Source: Comamonas thiooxydans (GTDB lineage Bacteria > Pseudomonadota > Gammaproteobacteria > Burkholderiales > Burkholderiaceae_C). From it: a DNA stretch of 64,000 nt. The stretch's first letter is position 1, and every line of letters starts with the position of its first letter. The position numbers were made by a program, and so were the translations under genes. Below are positions 16,188-24,182 of the stretch, piece after piece. The DNA lies in contig NZ_AP026738.1 in assembly GCF_002157685.2 (NCBI RefSeq), positions 2,790,001 to 2,854,000 of the forward strand, given 5' to 3'. Below the pieces are notes generated by a model. That model was not told the DNA's origin and searched no databases. It saw only the letters and a list, made by a program, of their open reading frames with translations.

Positions 16188-17885
16188 CTATTTGTCCTGG
16201 GCGGCGAGCACTGCGCCCTGAGTGACCGGTGCCACATTGCTGCGGTAGAGTCTGAGCCAGCCGCCGTCGAACAAGGGCGCAGCCGGCTGCCAGCGTGCAC
16301 GGCGGGCGGCCATCTCGGCGTCGTCCACATGCAGGTCGCAGCGCAGGCTGTCCAGGTCCACGGTGATGGTGTCGCCGTCCTCCACCAGGGCGAGGGGACC
16401 TCCGGTTGCAGCTTCGGGAGAAACCTCGGCCACGACCAGACCCTTGCACACCAGGCCGGACAGATGGCCGTCTGTCAGCAGCGCGACATGCTCGCCCAGT
16501 CCCGCTCCATCGATGCCGAAGACCACGCGCGAAGCACCGCCGCCCATGCCAGGCCCGCCCTTGACGCCTGCGCCACGCATCACCACCACATGGCCGGCGC
16601 GTATGCTGCCGTTCTTCAGGGCTGCCACAGCGGCGTCCGAAGTTTCGAAGCAGATGGCCGGGCCGGTGAAGCGACGCGACTTGCGTTCGTGAATTCCGGT
16701 TTTGACAATGCCTGTGTCCGGGCAGAGATTGCCGCGCAGCATGGTGATGGCGGGTAAGGTGGCGACAGGGCGGGCCAGAGGGCGTATGACCTCCTCGTCG
16801 GCGACTACAACCCCCTGCAAATTGTGCTCAAGCGTGTGGCCGGTTACGGTCAGAGCATCGAGTCGTAACAGAGGGCGCAGTTGCGCCAGCAGGCCACGTG
16901 CCGCACCAGCAGCTTCGAACTCCTCAATCAGGCGCTCGCCCACGGGACGAAGAGCTGCCAGCACGGGCACCTGATGCTGGAAACGCTCGAACATGGCATA
17001 GATGTCGACATGGCTCTGCGCTTCACGGGCCACAGCCTGCAGATGCTTGATGCAATTGACTGAGCCCCCCACGGCCAGCACGGCCTTGGCGGCATTCTCG
17101 AAAGCCTGCTCATTCAGGATCTCGCGCGGGCGCAGATCATCCCAGACCATTTGCACGATGCGCGATCCTGCGGCGCGCACATCGTCCATCATCTTGGCGC
17201 TCAGTGCAGCCACTGGAGCGCTGCCAGGCAGGGCCATGCCTAGTGCCTCGCAGACGATGTGCATGGAATTGGCCGTGCCCAGGCCAGAGCAGACGCCCGG
17301 CGAGCGTATGGCCTCGCGACTCATACATACCAACTCCTGTACTGGCATGTTTCCTGTGACTGCATGCATGGCGCCGATGAATACATCCTCAATGTCGGTA
17401 TGCCTGCCTTGGTACTCGCCGCTGGCTTGGTAGCCGCAGGGAACCATAAGCGTCGGAATATTGAGCCGCGCGGCCGCCATGAGCTGGCCAGGCACCGTTT
17501 TGTCACAGGAGGTCAGGCACACCATACCGTCGAGTTGTGCACCTTCAATGGCCACCTCAATGTCATTGGTAACCAGGTCTCGTGCGGCCAGCATGTAGGC
17601 GCCCCGAGCGCCCGCGCCGGTGATGAAGTCGCTGGGTGCTGCCGTGCGTATTTCGAAGGGCACGGCGCCCGCTTCGCGTATGGCCTGCTTGATGACCGCA
17701 GCGACTTGGTCCAGATGGCTGAAGCAGGCAGCGAGCTCCGAGCTGCTGTTGACTATGGCGATCTTCGGCTTTTCGCAATCCTCCTCGGGTATCCCTAGAG
17801 CACGCCAGTGCGCGTTGCGCACCGACCAAAGATAGGAGCCGCGAGGGAAGTTGCTACGTAGCTGGGTGACTTTGAGACGATTCAT
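16188..17885 (-). CDS. IlvD/Edd-family dehydratase
   Basis: This 565-residue protein belongs to the dihydroxy-acid / sugar-acid dehydratases, which remove water with an Fe-S cluster. Three cluster Cys are in place: C54 (LAACFSHLD), C127 (TSCDKTVPG) and C199 (GVCSGLGTANSM). LRGNLCPDTGIVK, GPGMGGGAS and LTDGHLSG are also conserved. Pathway genes for branched-chain amino acids or Entner-Doudoroff are absent, so this copy probably dehydrates the hydroxy-acid substrate of the cluster. A palindrome matching that of the FAD operon lies about 83 bases upstream of its ATG. Confidence 0.9.
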   Translation of the reverse strand: MNRLKVTQLRSNFPRGSYLWSVRNAHWRALGIPEEDCEKPKIAIVNSSSELAACFSHLDQVAAVIKQAIREAGAVPFEIRTAAPSDFITGAGARGAYMLAARDLVTNDIEVAIEGAQLDGMVCLTSCDKTVPGQLMAAARLNIPTLMVPCGYQASGEYQGRHTDIEDVFIGAMHAVTGNMPVQELVCMSREAIRSPGVCSGLGTANSMHIVCEALGMALPGSAPVAALSAKMMDDVRAAGSRIVQMVWDDLRPREILNEQAFENAAKAVLAVGGSVNCIKHLQAVAREAQSHVDIYAMFERFQHQVPVLAALRPVGERLIEEFEAAGAARGLLAQLRPLLRLDALTVTGHTLEHNLQGVVVADEEVIRPLARPVATLPAITMLRGNLCPDTGIVKTGIHERKSRRFTGPAICFETSDAAVAALKNGSIRAGHVVVMRGAGVKGGPGMGGGASRVVFGIDGAGLGEHVALLTDGHLSGLVCKGLVVAEVSPEAATGGPLALVEDGDTITVDLDSLRCDLHVDDAEMAARRARWQPAAPLFDGGWLRLYRSNVAPVTQGAVLAAQDK

Positions 17886-17967
17886 GGAGTCTTTCTGAAA
17901 TGGGAGTCGGCGCTATGAGCTGCAGCAAGGCTAGACACAGGTGCATCTGAGCCATAAATCAAAATTA

Positions 17968-17982
17968 TGAAATTAAATTTCA
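17968..17982. promoter_or_regulatory. Perfect 15-bp palindrome, second probable IclR operator
   Basis: TGAAATTAAATTTCA is perfectly symmetrical around its central A and matches 13 of 15 positions of the palindrome core before the FAD oxidoreductase gene. It lies in the AT-rich promoter region of the IlvD-type operon on the minus strand. Confidence 0.6.
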
Positions 17983-18450
17983 AAAAAAGCCCACAGTAGT
18001 AGCACCTAGAAGGATGAAAGGAGAATCACTTCAAGTTCCACACAAGCTAGGAGCCGAGAACAACAAAGGCAACAAGCTTTCATATTTGATTGCCCTATAA
18101 AAACCGTTTGCCGATCATTCGTCCGCGACCTCATCAGCGCATGTGGCCTTTTTCTGCGCACGGGGAGTCTCTCCGCCGTCCGTCTTGAGGTGCGCACCTT
18201 GTTGAAGGTCGCGCGTCGCGATTTGATGCAACGGTAGGGGGTATCGGAGGCCGCGCCCCTGATGTCAACCGTTGATCAGGCATTGCCAGTTACATCGAAC
18301 TGGCTGCACGTGGCACCTTCCGCAGTTACATGGAGCTGGCTCGCGTGGCGCGCTTCTGGCAAATATCGGGCCTTCGCTCCGTGTCCTGAAATACAAACCG
18401 GCGAAGCCGCTGCAGCGCTTGGATACACTCCCTTACAGGAGGGTGTAGAA
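17983..18450. other. Intergenic stretch at the left side of the ICE-type region
   Basis: No convincing gene is seen. The frame before 18451 is open and reads AAAALGYTPLQ, which recalls a phage tail-fibre motif, but there is no ribosome site or similarity to support a longer protein. The boundary between chromosome and mobile element probably lies here, yet no attachment site or tRNA is recognisable. Confidence 0.35.
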
Positions 18451-18900
18451 ATGGCTCGTTATATGGCTGAGCAATCGGATAGTGGTTTTCTGACTGACGT
18501 TTTCAAGATTGCACTGGGCGTTTTCATCGGTGGACTGCTGGCCGCATTGGCATACACCAAGTACATGGCTTGGGAAGTCGAATACTCGCTTCGTCAAGCT
18601 ACAGCTGAAATGCAGAAGCAGGCGAAACAGAGAGCTGAGTTGTCACGAAAGCAAGCTGAAGAAGAGCGTCAGCGTCGTGAGGCTGCTGAAAGTGAGAGAG
18701 CAGCTAGAGAAGGTCAGCGAGCGACAGATGCGGCTCAAAGGCAACGACATGAGGCCGATATGCGGGCGGCATGGAGTCAGATCTACAGGCCATCTCCTGC
18801 ATGTCAGGCAGATCAGATGACGCTGACATGCGCAAATGCCCATGCAGCGGCGCATAAAAGGTTCATGGAAATCTACGGCGAGATGCCACCGCGTTTTTAG
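18451..18900 (+). CDS. Small membrane-anchored coiled-coil protein, unknown function
   Basis: AGGAGG eight bases upstream marks the ATG at 18451, giving 149 residues. Residues about 20-40 (FKIALGVFIGGLLAALAYTKY) form one membrane helix. Residues about 50-105 are a charged coiled coil rich in Gln, Glu, Arg and Ala (QKQAKQRAELSRKQAEEERQ), and two Cys occur in the tail (SPACQADQMTLTCANAH). I do not recognise a family. It is convergent with a frameshifted HTH gene and lies near the relaxase operon, so it may be an accessory gene of the element. Confidence 0.7.
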   Translation: MARYMAEQSDSGFLTDVFKIALGVFIGGLLAALAYTKYMAWEVEYSLRQATAEMQKQAKQRAELSRKQAEEERQRREAAESERAAREGQRATDAAQRQRHEADMRAAWSQIYRPSPACQADQMTLTCANAHAAAHKRFMEIYGEMPPRF

Positions 18901-19242
18901 CCAACTCGGAATATCGGAGCATTGGCAGCGTGGCCCTCGGTCTGGGCTAGTTTGGCCTCTAGCAGCTCGATTTGCGCCATGAGGCGCTTTTAGGCTTTCG
19001 GCCAGTGCTGCGTGTGCTGCAGCGTGATTGAACGTAACGGCGTCGGCTGTCATGCGGCCCCAGGTGGACTCCCAAAAAAGGGCAAGCATCACGGAGCGTG
19101 GCGCTTGCCCTTGGGCACGGTACTTTCTGAGCGTTGATGCGCTGATTCCAAGGTGACGGGCTATCTGGTCGATATCGCCATGGACGTCGTTGAGCAGCGT
19201 GTGGAGATGGGGGAGGTTGGCTTGAGATGGTGCACGAAACAT
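18897..19242 (-). pseudogene. Small HTH protein gene with a frameshift
   Basis: From the ATG at 19242 the frame encodes a helix-turn-helix-like N-terminus (DIDQIARHLGISASTLRKYR) and then AAAHAALAESLK. Near 18987-18991, at an AAAA run on the minus strand, the sensible continuation moves to another frame: RLMAQIELLEAKLAQTEGHA, then ANAPIFRVG and a stop at 18897-18899. Without the shift the frame runs on to 18643 as low-quality residues antisense to the coiled-coil gene. One extra base explains this; it may be a mutation or a sequencing error. Confidence 0.65.
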
Positions 19243-19245
19243 CAC

Positions 19246-19535
19246 ATGACGTTCGAGCTATCGTTATACAAACTGGAGCGATCTACGTTTAAGCAGCTTG
19301 GCTCTGAGCCTGACGGCCAAGATATTTAACATAATATACATCGTGTCTAGTAGAAATGCTCTAAAAATAGGAGCGTTAAAGCTCCAGTTTTTGCGGCTTT
19401 CAGTAGACCCATGGGACTACGTTTTTACCTCTTCCTCTTAACCAATTCCGCGAGAGTTACAAATAGCTCCCGTTGACGCACGGTTCGGACTCTAAGGACT
19501 TCGCTGCCAACTGTCAAACATTTTTGTTTGACCTG
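19246..19535. other. AT-rich intergenic region with a hairpin at 19513-19532
   Basis: No gene is seen. GTCAAACA and TGTTTGAC form a perfect 8-bp stem with a TTTT loop at 19513-19532, just beyond the stop of the minus-strand gene that begins at 20648. It may end the relaxase operon transcript. Confidence 0.4.
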
Positions 19536-20648
19536 TCATCTTTTTCCGGCATCGGCGCTGCGTCCGCTGCTACAAAGTCGCAAGCACTGGACCCGTTCCG
19601 AGCCCCCGCAGGAGCCGCACGGCATCCAGTCTGAGTCCACCATTGAATCGTTCACATTGTCGACGTCTCCACATCCAACTGGACACGTGTGTGGATCGAA
19701 CCCATGTCTGCAAGAACCATCGTCACGCAGCATCTGCACGGTCTTCGCACGTTGAGCAGGCGTTGTGTAGCCGTGTTGAACAGCGATCTCGATAGCGCGA
19801 TCGAGCTGCAGCTCGGGCACCTGCAGCAGCGCCAGGTCAATGCTGGCCCCCACGCGTAGCTCGTAGGTCTCGTACACCTGGCCACAGCCTTGGTTGGCAG
19901 CATCCGACAAGGCTGCGCACTTCGCTGCCCAGTCGTTTTCCGAGAAGACTTCCGCCTCGCGAGCTGGTGCCACTTCGAGCGCTACGACGCTTGGAGACGT
20001 AGTAGTAGTTCTTTGTATAGAAGACCCTTGTATATAGAGTGCAGGAAACGGCAAATCCAGTTTGCAGGTTTCGGCAGACGTTTTTGGCTCTAGTTTGCAG
20101 GTTTCGGCAGCCAGTTTAGGCTCCAGTTTGCAGGTTCCGGCAAGCGGCTTTGGGGCTTGCTTGATGACTTGTCCAAGCCATTGGCCATCGACGTAATCGA
20201 GTAGCCCCTCCAGGACGGCCTGCCTCTCGTCATTAGTCATGGGGCGACCTGGGCATTGCGTGGGCAAGGCCCCGCCAGATCCGCCGCAGTTCCTGCACTG
20301 GGTACGATCGTGGCCGATGCTGTGGAGTGAAAAAACAGTGGCCCGTGGCGTGGGCTGGTCGGAGTCCATCATGGTGCGATCGATGTGCTCAAGCTCGGCA
20401 ATGACGGCTGGGCAGACCGGCATCAATCCATTGCCTGGTGGCCAGCGCTGCAGCCACATGACCTGATCCGGGTATTTGAGGCCGAGTTTCGCGTGGTGCC
20501 AGGTCAAACTTCCTTCGGCAAAAGCACTGAGCACGTTCCATCGGTGCCGCAGCCGAAACCAGAAGCTACGCGATTTCCATAGCTCTAGGCGCTTGTCTGG
20601 CGCGGTGTTGTCGCCAATCTCGTAATCAGTTGAGCAGGTGGATTTCAT
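19536..20648 (-). CDS. Hypothetical protein with zinc-ribbon-like Cys clusters, relaxase operon
   Basis: This 370-residue protein starts one base after the traI stop region on the same strand, so it is co-transcribed with the relaxase. Two Cys/Gly clusters, CRNCGGSGG (about 118-126) and CGSCGGSERVQC near the C-terminus, look like DnaJ-type zinc-binding turns. A central segment carries three copies of an 11-residue unit around ETCKLEPK. The N-terminus is rich in Trp and Arg and may bind nucleic acid. I do not recognise the family; similar position suggests an accessory mobilisation or replication role, which is inference. Confidence 0.65.
   Translation of the reverse strand: MKSTCSTDYEIGDNTAPDKRLELWKSRSFWFRLRHRWNVLSAFAEGSLTWHHAKLGLKYPDQVMWLQRWPPGNGLMPVCPAVIAELEHIDRTMMDSDQPTPRATVFSLHSIGHDRTQCRNCGGSGGALPTQCPGRPMTNDERQAVLEGLLDYVDGQWLGQVIKQAPKPLAGTCKLEPKLAAETCKLEPKTSAETCKLDLPFPALYIQGSSIQRTTTTSPSVVALEVAPAREAEVFSENDWAAKCAALSDAANQGCGQVYETYELRVGASIDLALLQVPELQLDRAIEIAVQHGYTTPAQRAKTVQMLRDDGSCRHGFDPHTCPVGCGDVDNVNDSMVDSDWMPCGSCGGSERVQCLRLCSSGRSADAGKR
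20059..20157 (-). repeat. Three imperfect 33-bp tandem repeats inside the coding region
   Basis: Units starting at 20059, 20092 and 20125 share AGTTTGCAGGTTTCGGCA (plus-strand) and encode an 11-residue repeat around CKLEPK. The unit length is a multiple of three, so copy changes keep the frame. Confidence 0.8.
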
Positions 20649-20649
20649 A

Positions 20650-23337
20650 TCAAACCATCTTCAATGCGGGATTACTGGGGGGGATGGGTTGGACCCACCG
20701 GCCTGGGCTGGTGAGAACAACGCAGGACTGATGGGCCACCACCGTGCCGCGGCTGTGGATCTCATAGCGGACGATGTTTGTGCGGTTTGCGGCTGGCAGG
20801 TGCCAGCCACACTTGATGACCTCCCGCTGGGTCTTGGTGCTCAGCTCGTCGACGGTGAGATCCTCATGGCCGTCCTCACGGTCGCCATGGCGTGCGTACT
20901 CCTTGAAGATCTTGGGCGACACCAGGGCCATGCCCTCCTCCACAAAGTGAATCGCTGCGCCGGTCTCATTGAACTTGAGCTCGCGGCTGACCAGGCCCAT
21001 TTGGACCCACTGCATGAAAGCCAAGGCCAGGGGGCTCGGCTCTGGCGGCGGCTTGTCGGGGTTGGAGTCGATCTCAGGCAGTGGCTGTAGCAGGAGTACC
21101 GGACCTGGTGTTGCTGCGGACGCCGCCGGCGGACTCGGAGTGATGGTGCGTCCCTTGAGTACGGGCAGGTCATCGAGCTCGTCCAGCTCAGCGGCCATGC
21201 GCTTGAACTCGGCACTCACGCTTTGAGAGCGTGGCATCTGGTCATGGCGTAGCTCGTGGGCGGGCTTGCTCGGTGTGCTTGGCGGCGGTGGTTGAGTTGC
21301 TGCAGGTTTGACAGAAGGCGGCCTTGCGGCCGTAGATGCGGCAGCTTGGGGCGGCTGGTGCAAGGTGGCGGGCTGAGGAGGCGCAACTGGTGGTGGCAGC
21401 GCTGCGGCATCTTGGAATGGTTGCTCCAAGGGCGCTGCGCCCTTCTCTGCCGGCTGTGGATTCTTGGCCGGCATGTTCTTTTTGCCAGGCCTGTCGGATG
21501 CTGTTGCAGATTCGGATGGATCGAGGAAGTAGATGCCCTCGCTGTCGCCCAGCAAATACGCTGCTTCGCCGTTGTCGAGGCTGTCGTAGTCCAGCTTCAA
21601 TGGTGTGGGCACGCCGGATCTCGATGCTGCCCCAGCTTCAAACTCCTCGTAGGCTGTATCAGCTTGGGTCTGTTGCACTGGCGCCGTAGGCGCCCCAACT
21701 GCCAAGACTGCCGCAGTTTGGGATGGGGTTTCTTGTGCAGTGGTCTTGGCTGCTGCCGCAGTGGTTGCCGCAGGCCTCGGCTTTGCCGCAGCATTCGGCG
21801 GCTTGGTGAAAGTAGGCTCCCGCATGATGGCGGCATGCTTTTTTGCTTCTGCCGCATCCTGGGGGCGTTGCTTCGCAGGCTTTGGCGCAGCTTGGGTTGG
21901 CTGGGTTGAGGATGCCGCAGCTGGGTGCGCATTGGCATCGATTGCTGCCGCAGATTCCGATGCACTGAGCGTTGCAGCAGCTTGGTGCTCGTCTTGCCCT
22001 GCTCCATCCTTGCGACGGTCGCGGATCTCCAGCCGCCCGCGCATCGCGGCCGGGTACTTGCTCTCGTGGTTGAACAGCTTGGCCAGGGGGAACTTGAGCA
22101 TGGCAAAGTCATGCATGTAGCCCCCCTGCTCTGACCCATCCTCGGCGTAACCGTGCACCGTGACATGCCAGACTGCCTGGCCGCTGGCAGGGTTGAGCTC
22201 GATCGCGCCGTAGTCCTGCCAGGTATCGAACAGCCGGTCATTCTTTGCGTAGCCTGGCACGCTTTCATCGGGCTCGTTTGCTTGGATGTGCTCTCGCACG
22301 GTATCGGCGAGGCGCTTGGCCACGAACCAGATCGCCCCCTCGAACACCCAACCTGCGGCACCGTTGCGGTTCAGGGGAAGCTGTGTGCCAGCTTGGAGCA
22401 TGGTCCTCATAGACTGCATCAGCAGCTCGATGAGAGGCACGGCCTTGGCCGTGGCGAAGCGGGCCTTGGAGCCTTTTTGCAAGGCGCGTTGCGTGGAAAG
22501 CTGGTCGGCCCGCTTCACGATCTTGGCAACGAGACTGTCCTTGTCCTGACCGGTGAGGTATTGCTCCAGGGCATCCAAGGCTGTGGGCGTGTGCGCCAGG
22601 AATCGCAGCGCACTTTCTGGCGCAATGCGGGGTAGCAGCAGCTGGGCCAGCTTGGCATGGGCGCTGTAATCGCGCTGCCCCTTGGGTGCAAAGTCCACCA
22701 GGTACTCGGCAGTGCGCTGGCCTGCGATCTGAGACAGGCTTCCGCCTGCAGGTGCCCAACGGATTGGATCGTTCTCGCCGACTGGACGCCACGCGATACG
22801 CAGGTCGGTCATCGGCTTGGCGATGTCATGCAGCAAAGCGCAGAAGAACACCACATAGGTCCACTGGTCGCGCTGGGCGTCAACGACCTCGATCTGGCTT
22901 CCGCCTGGCAGCAGATGGGCATTGCGCCAGGTCATGGCCGCGAGCAGCATTTCGATGGTGTGTGACAGCAGGCCGCCTGCGTGGGCGTGGTGGTGCGCTT
23001 CCGAGGCAGGCATGAGTTGCACGAACTCGGCGTACCGCCGAATAGCCGGCAGCAGGTCCCGTTCCCAAATGGCCTGGGACTGGTGCGACTGGCTCCAGAT
23101 CTGGGTGATAGCCCGCTCTGCGCGGACCGTGGCCAGCAGCTGCTGGGCATTGAGCACGCGCAACCATCCGGGCTCACTGCCCGCGATGTGGATCTCGTCC
23201 GGCTTGAGTGGCAGATGTTGAGCGCCCGTCGCTACTGGCGCGTCGGGCAGCGGCAGCGGGCCTGCAGGCGCAGACTGCACGGGCTTGGCCTTGCTCCAGG
23301 GCACCATCGCAAGCAACTTTGAAGCAATACTCTTCAC
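20650..23337 (-). CDS. traI: MobH-family conjugative relaxase TraI
   Basis: TraI nicks the element at oriT and leads the strand into the recipient. The N-terminal TraI_2 domain has the MobH signature HHHAHAGGLLSHTIE (about residues 115-129) and an HD-type LLHDIAKP (about 168-175), which hold the metal centre. The middle is a long Ala/Pro/Gln-rich linker (about 430-760), and the last 130 residues form a separate C-terminal domain. The start chosen is GTG at 23337, which overlaps the upstream stop in GTGA and gives 895 residues. The oriT is not identified. It is transcribed away from the transfer operon. Confidence 0.93.
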   Translation of the reverse strand: MKSIASKLLAMVPWSKAKPVQSAPAGPLPLPDAPVATGAQHLPLKPDEIHIAGSEPGWLRVLNAQQLLATVRAERAITQIWSQSHQSQAIWERDLLPAIRRYAEFVQLMPASEAHHHAHAGGLLSHTIEMLLAAMTWRNAHLLPGGSQIEVVDAQRDQWTYVVFFCALLHDIAKPMTDLRIAWRPVGENDPIRWAPAGGSLSQIAGQRTAEYLVDFAPKGQRDYSAHAKLAQLLLPRIAPESALRFLAHTPTALDALEQYLTGQDKDSLVAKIVKRADQLSTQRALQKGSKARFATAKAVPLIELLMQSMRTMLQAGTQLPLNRNGAAGWVFEGAIWFVAKRLADTVREHIQANEPDESVPGYAKNDRLFDTWQDYGAIELNPASGQAVWHVTVHGYAEDGSEQGGYMHDFAMLKFPLAKLFNHESKYPAAMRGRLEIRDRRKDGAGQDEHQAAATLSASESAAAIDANAHPAAASSTQPTQAAPKPAKQRPQDAAEAKKHAAIMREPTFTKPPNAAAKPRPAATTAAAAKTTAQETPSQTAAVLAVGAPTAPVQQTQADTAYEEFEAGAASRSGVPTPLKLDYDSLDNGEAAYLLGDSEGIYFLDPSESATASDRPGKKNMPAKNPQPAEKGAAPLEQPFQDAAALPPPVAPPQPATLHQPPQAAASTAARPPSVKPAATQPPPPSTPSKPAHELRHDQMPRSQSVSAEFKRMAAELDELDDLPVLKGRTITPSPPAASAATPGPVLLLQPLPEIDSNPDKPPPEPSPLALAFMQWVQMGLVSRELKFNETGAAIHFVEEGMALVSPKIFKEYARHGDREDGHEDLTVDELSTKTQREVIKCGWHLPAANRTNIVRYEIHSRGTVVAHQSCVVLTSPGRWVQPIPPSNPALKMV

Positions 23338-23882
23338 GCGCACTCCTCTTGGAGCAGGATTCGAGCGAAGTGCTGGGCACGCGCTGACTTGCCATCGGTG
23401 GGTGTCCAGATAGACAGCTCCTCCCCAGGCTGGCCCAGCGCGAGAAAGTCCATAAAACTCTGCTGCAGCGGGTTCCATTTGATGCGTGAGGCGATGCCGT
23501 CGCGGCCCCAGTCCCCGCATGTTTGTACGAACGGCTGCGCTACGACTCGCATGACGAAGCTGTGCCAATTCTTCTCTTGCTGAGGTTTGGGCACATGCGG
23601 CATTTTGGGATGGTCAGCAACCAGCTGCAGCAGGATTGAGCGCACGCAGAAGATTGGATCAAGTTCCTCTTCCAGATACTGCTCCAGCCCCTCGAAGCGG
23701 CCTAACCAACGCATGAGCGGATTGGTTTTGCTGGCAAGGCCCAGCAGCTGCAGGCTGTCTGCGATAGCGAATATCGAACAGCCTCGATCAAGCGGATCTC
23801 TGCCTAGAAATGGTGGATCACTGTTGGCTCTCTGCTGGATGTGCTGACTATGTAGGTGCGGTGCGCGGGCGAGGTCGTCCAT
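23334..23882 (-). CDS. Hypothetical protein upstream of traI
   Basis: This 182-residue protein begins MDDLARAPHLHSQHIQQRAN and shows no motif I recognise. It has a helical middle (RWLGRFEGLEQYLEEELDP) and a C-terminal half with RIKWNPLQQSFMDFLALG. Its stop overlaps the traI GTG start, so the two are translationally coupled and it is probably an accessory of the relaxase. An ATG at 23891 is an alternative start. Confidence 0.65.
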   Translation of the reverse strand: MDDLARAPHLHSQHIQQRANSDPPFLGRDPLDRGCSIFAIADSLQLLGLASKTNPLMRWLGRFEGLEQYLEEELDPIFCVRSILLQLVADHPKMPHVPKPQQEKNWHSFVMRVVAQPFVQTCGDWGRDGIASRIKWNPLQQSFMDFLALGQPGEELSIWTPTDGKSARAQHFARILLQEECA

Positions 23883-24182
23883 GGGGCGCAACCGTACCTA
23901 GTGCGCCCTCAGCTGTCAGCGCGAAACCCTGTGGTGATGACCGGAGGCTTTTCGCTTGAAACTTGTAGTGAAACATGCTAGTAAAATTACAAGTTGCTAC
24001 ATTTATCTTAAGCCCACTGATTGCAATGCACGCATGGGGCTTAAAGCTTCGTCACTTCCGATTAGGTCAAGATTAACGTGGATGTTGATCGTGATGGCTA
24101 GCCGGCTATGGTCTGCGCGGTTAAAGCCTGTCTTTGCTCGTTAATACGGGTCAGGAATTTGCCCGAGATATTCTTGCGAACT
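23883..24182. promoter_or_regulatory. Divergent promoter region with two inverted repeats
   Basis: This 300-base AT-richer gap separates the minus-strand relaxase operon from the NACHT-type gene. AACTTGTA and TACAAGTT (23960-23967, 23988-23995) form one inverted repeat, and TTAAGCCC and GGGCTTAA (24008-24015, 24037-24044) a second. A possible promoter reading to the right, TTGAAA (23956) and TAGTAA (23979) with 17-base spacing, overlaps the first repeat, so a repressor site is likely. No regulator gene is adjacent. Confidence 0.45.

Noticed and set aside
17983..18450. tRNA gene or att site at the left side of the ICE-type region
   Set aside because: No cloverleaf or 3'-tRNA-like segment could be read here, and no matching direct repeat was seen near 56.7 kb.
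18643..18986. C-terminal extension of the small HTH frame on the minus strand
   Set aside because: After the A-run this frame is antisense to the coiled-coil gene and has no sensible protein; the other frame continues the protein.
20059..20157. Short tandem repeats that could suggest a CRISPR array
   Set aside because: Only three units, no unique spacers, and they continue an open reading frame. No cas genes are in the window.
20638..21909. Plus-strand frames opposite traI
   Set aside because: They are Cys/Arg/Trp-rich reflections of the Ala/Gln-rich linker of TraI and have no ribosome sites.
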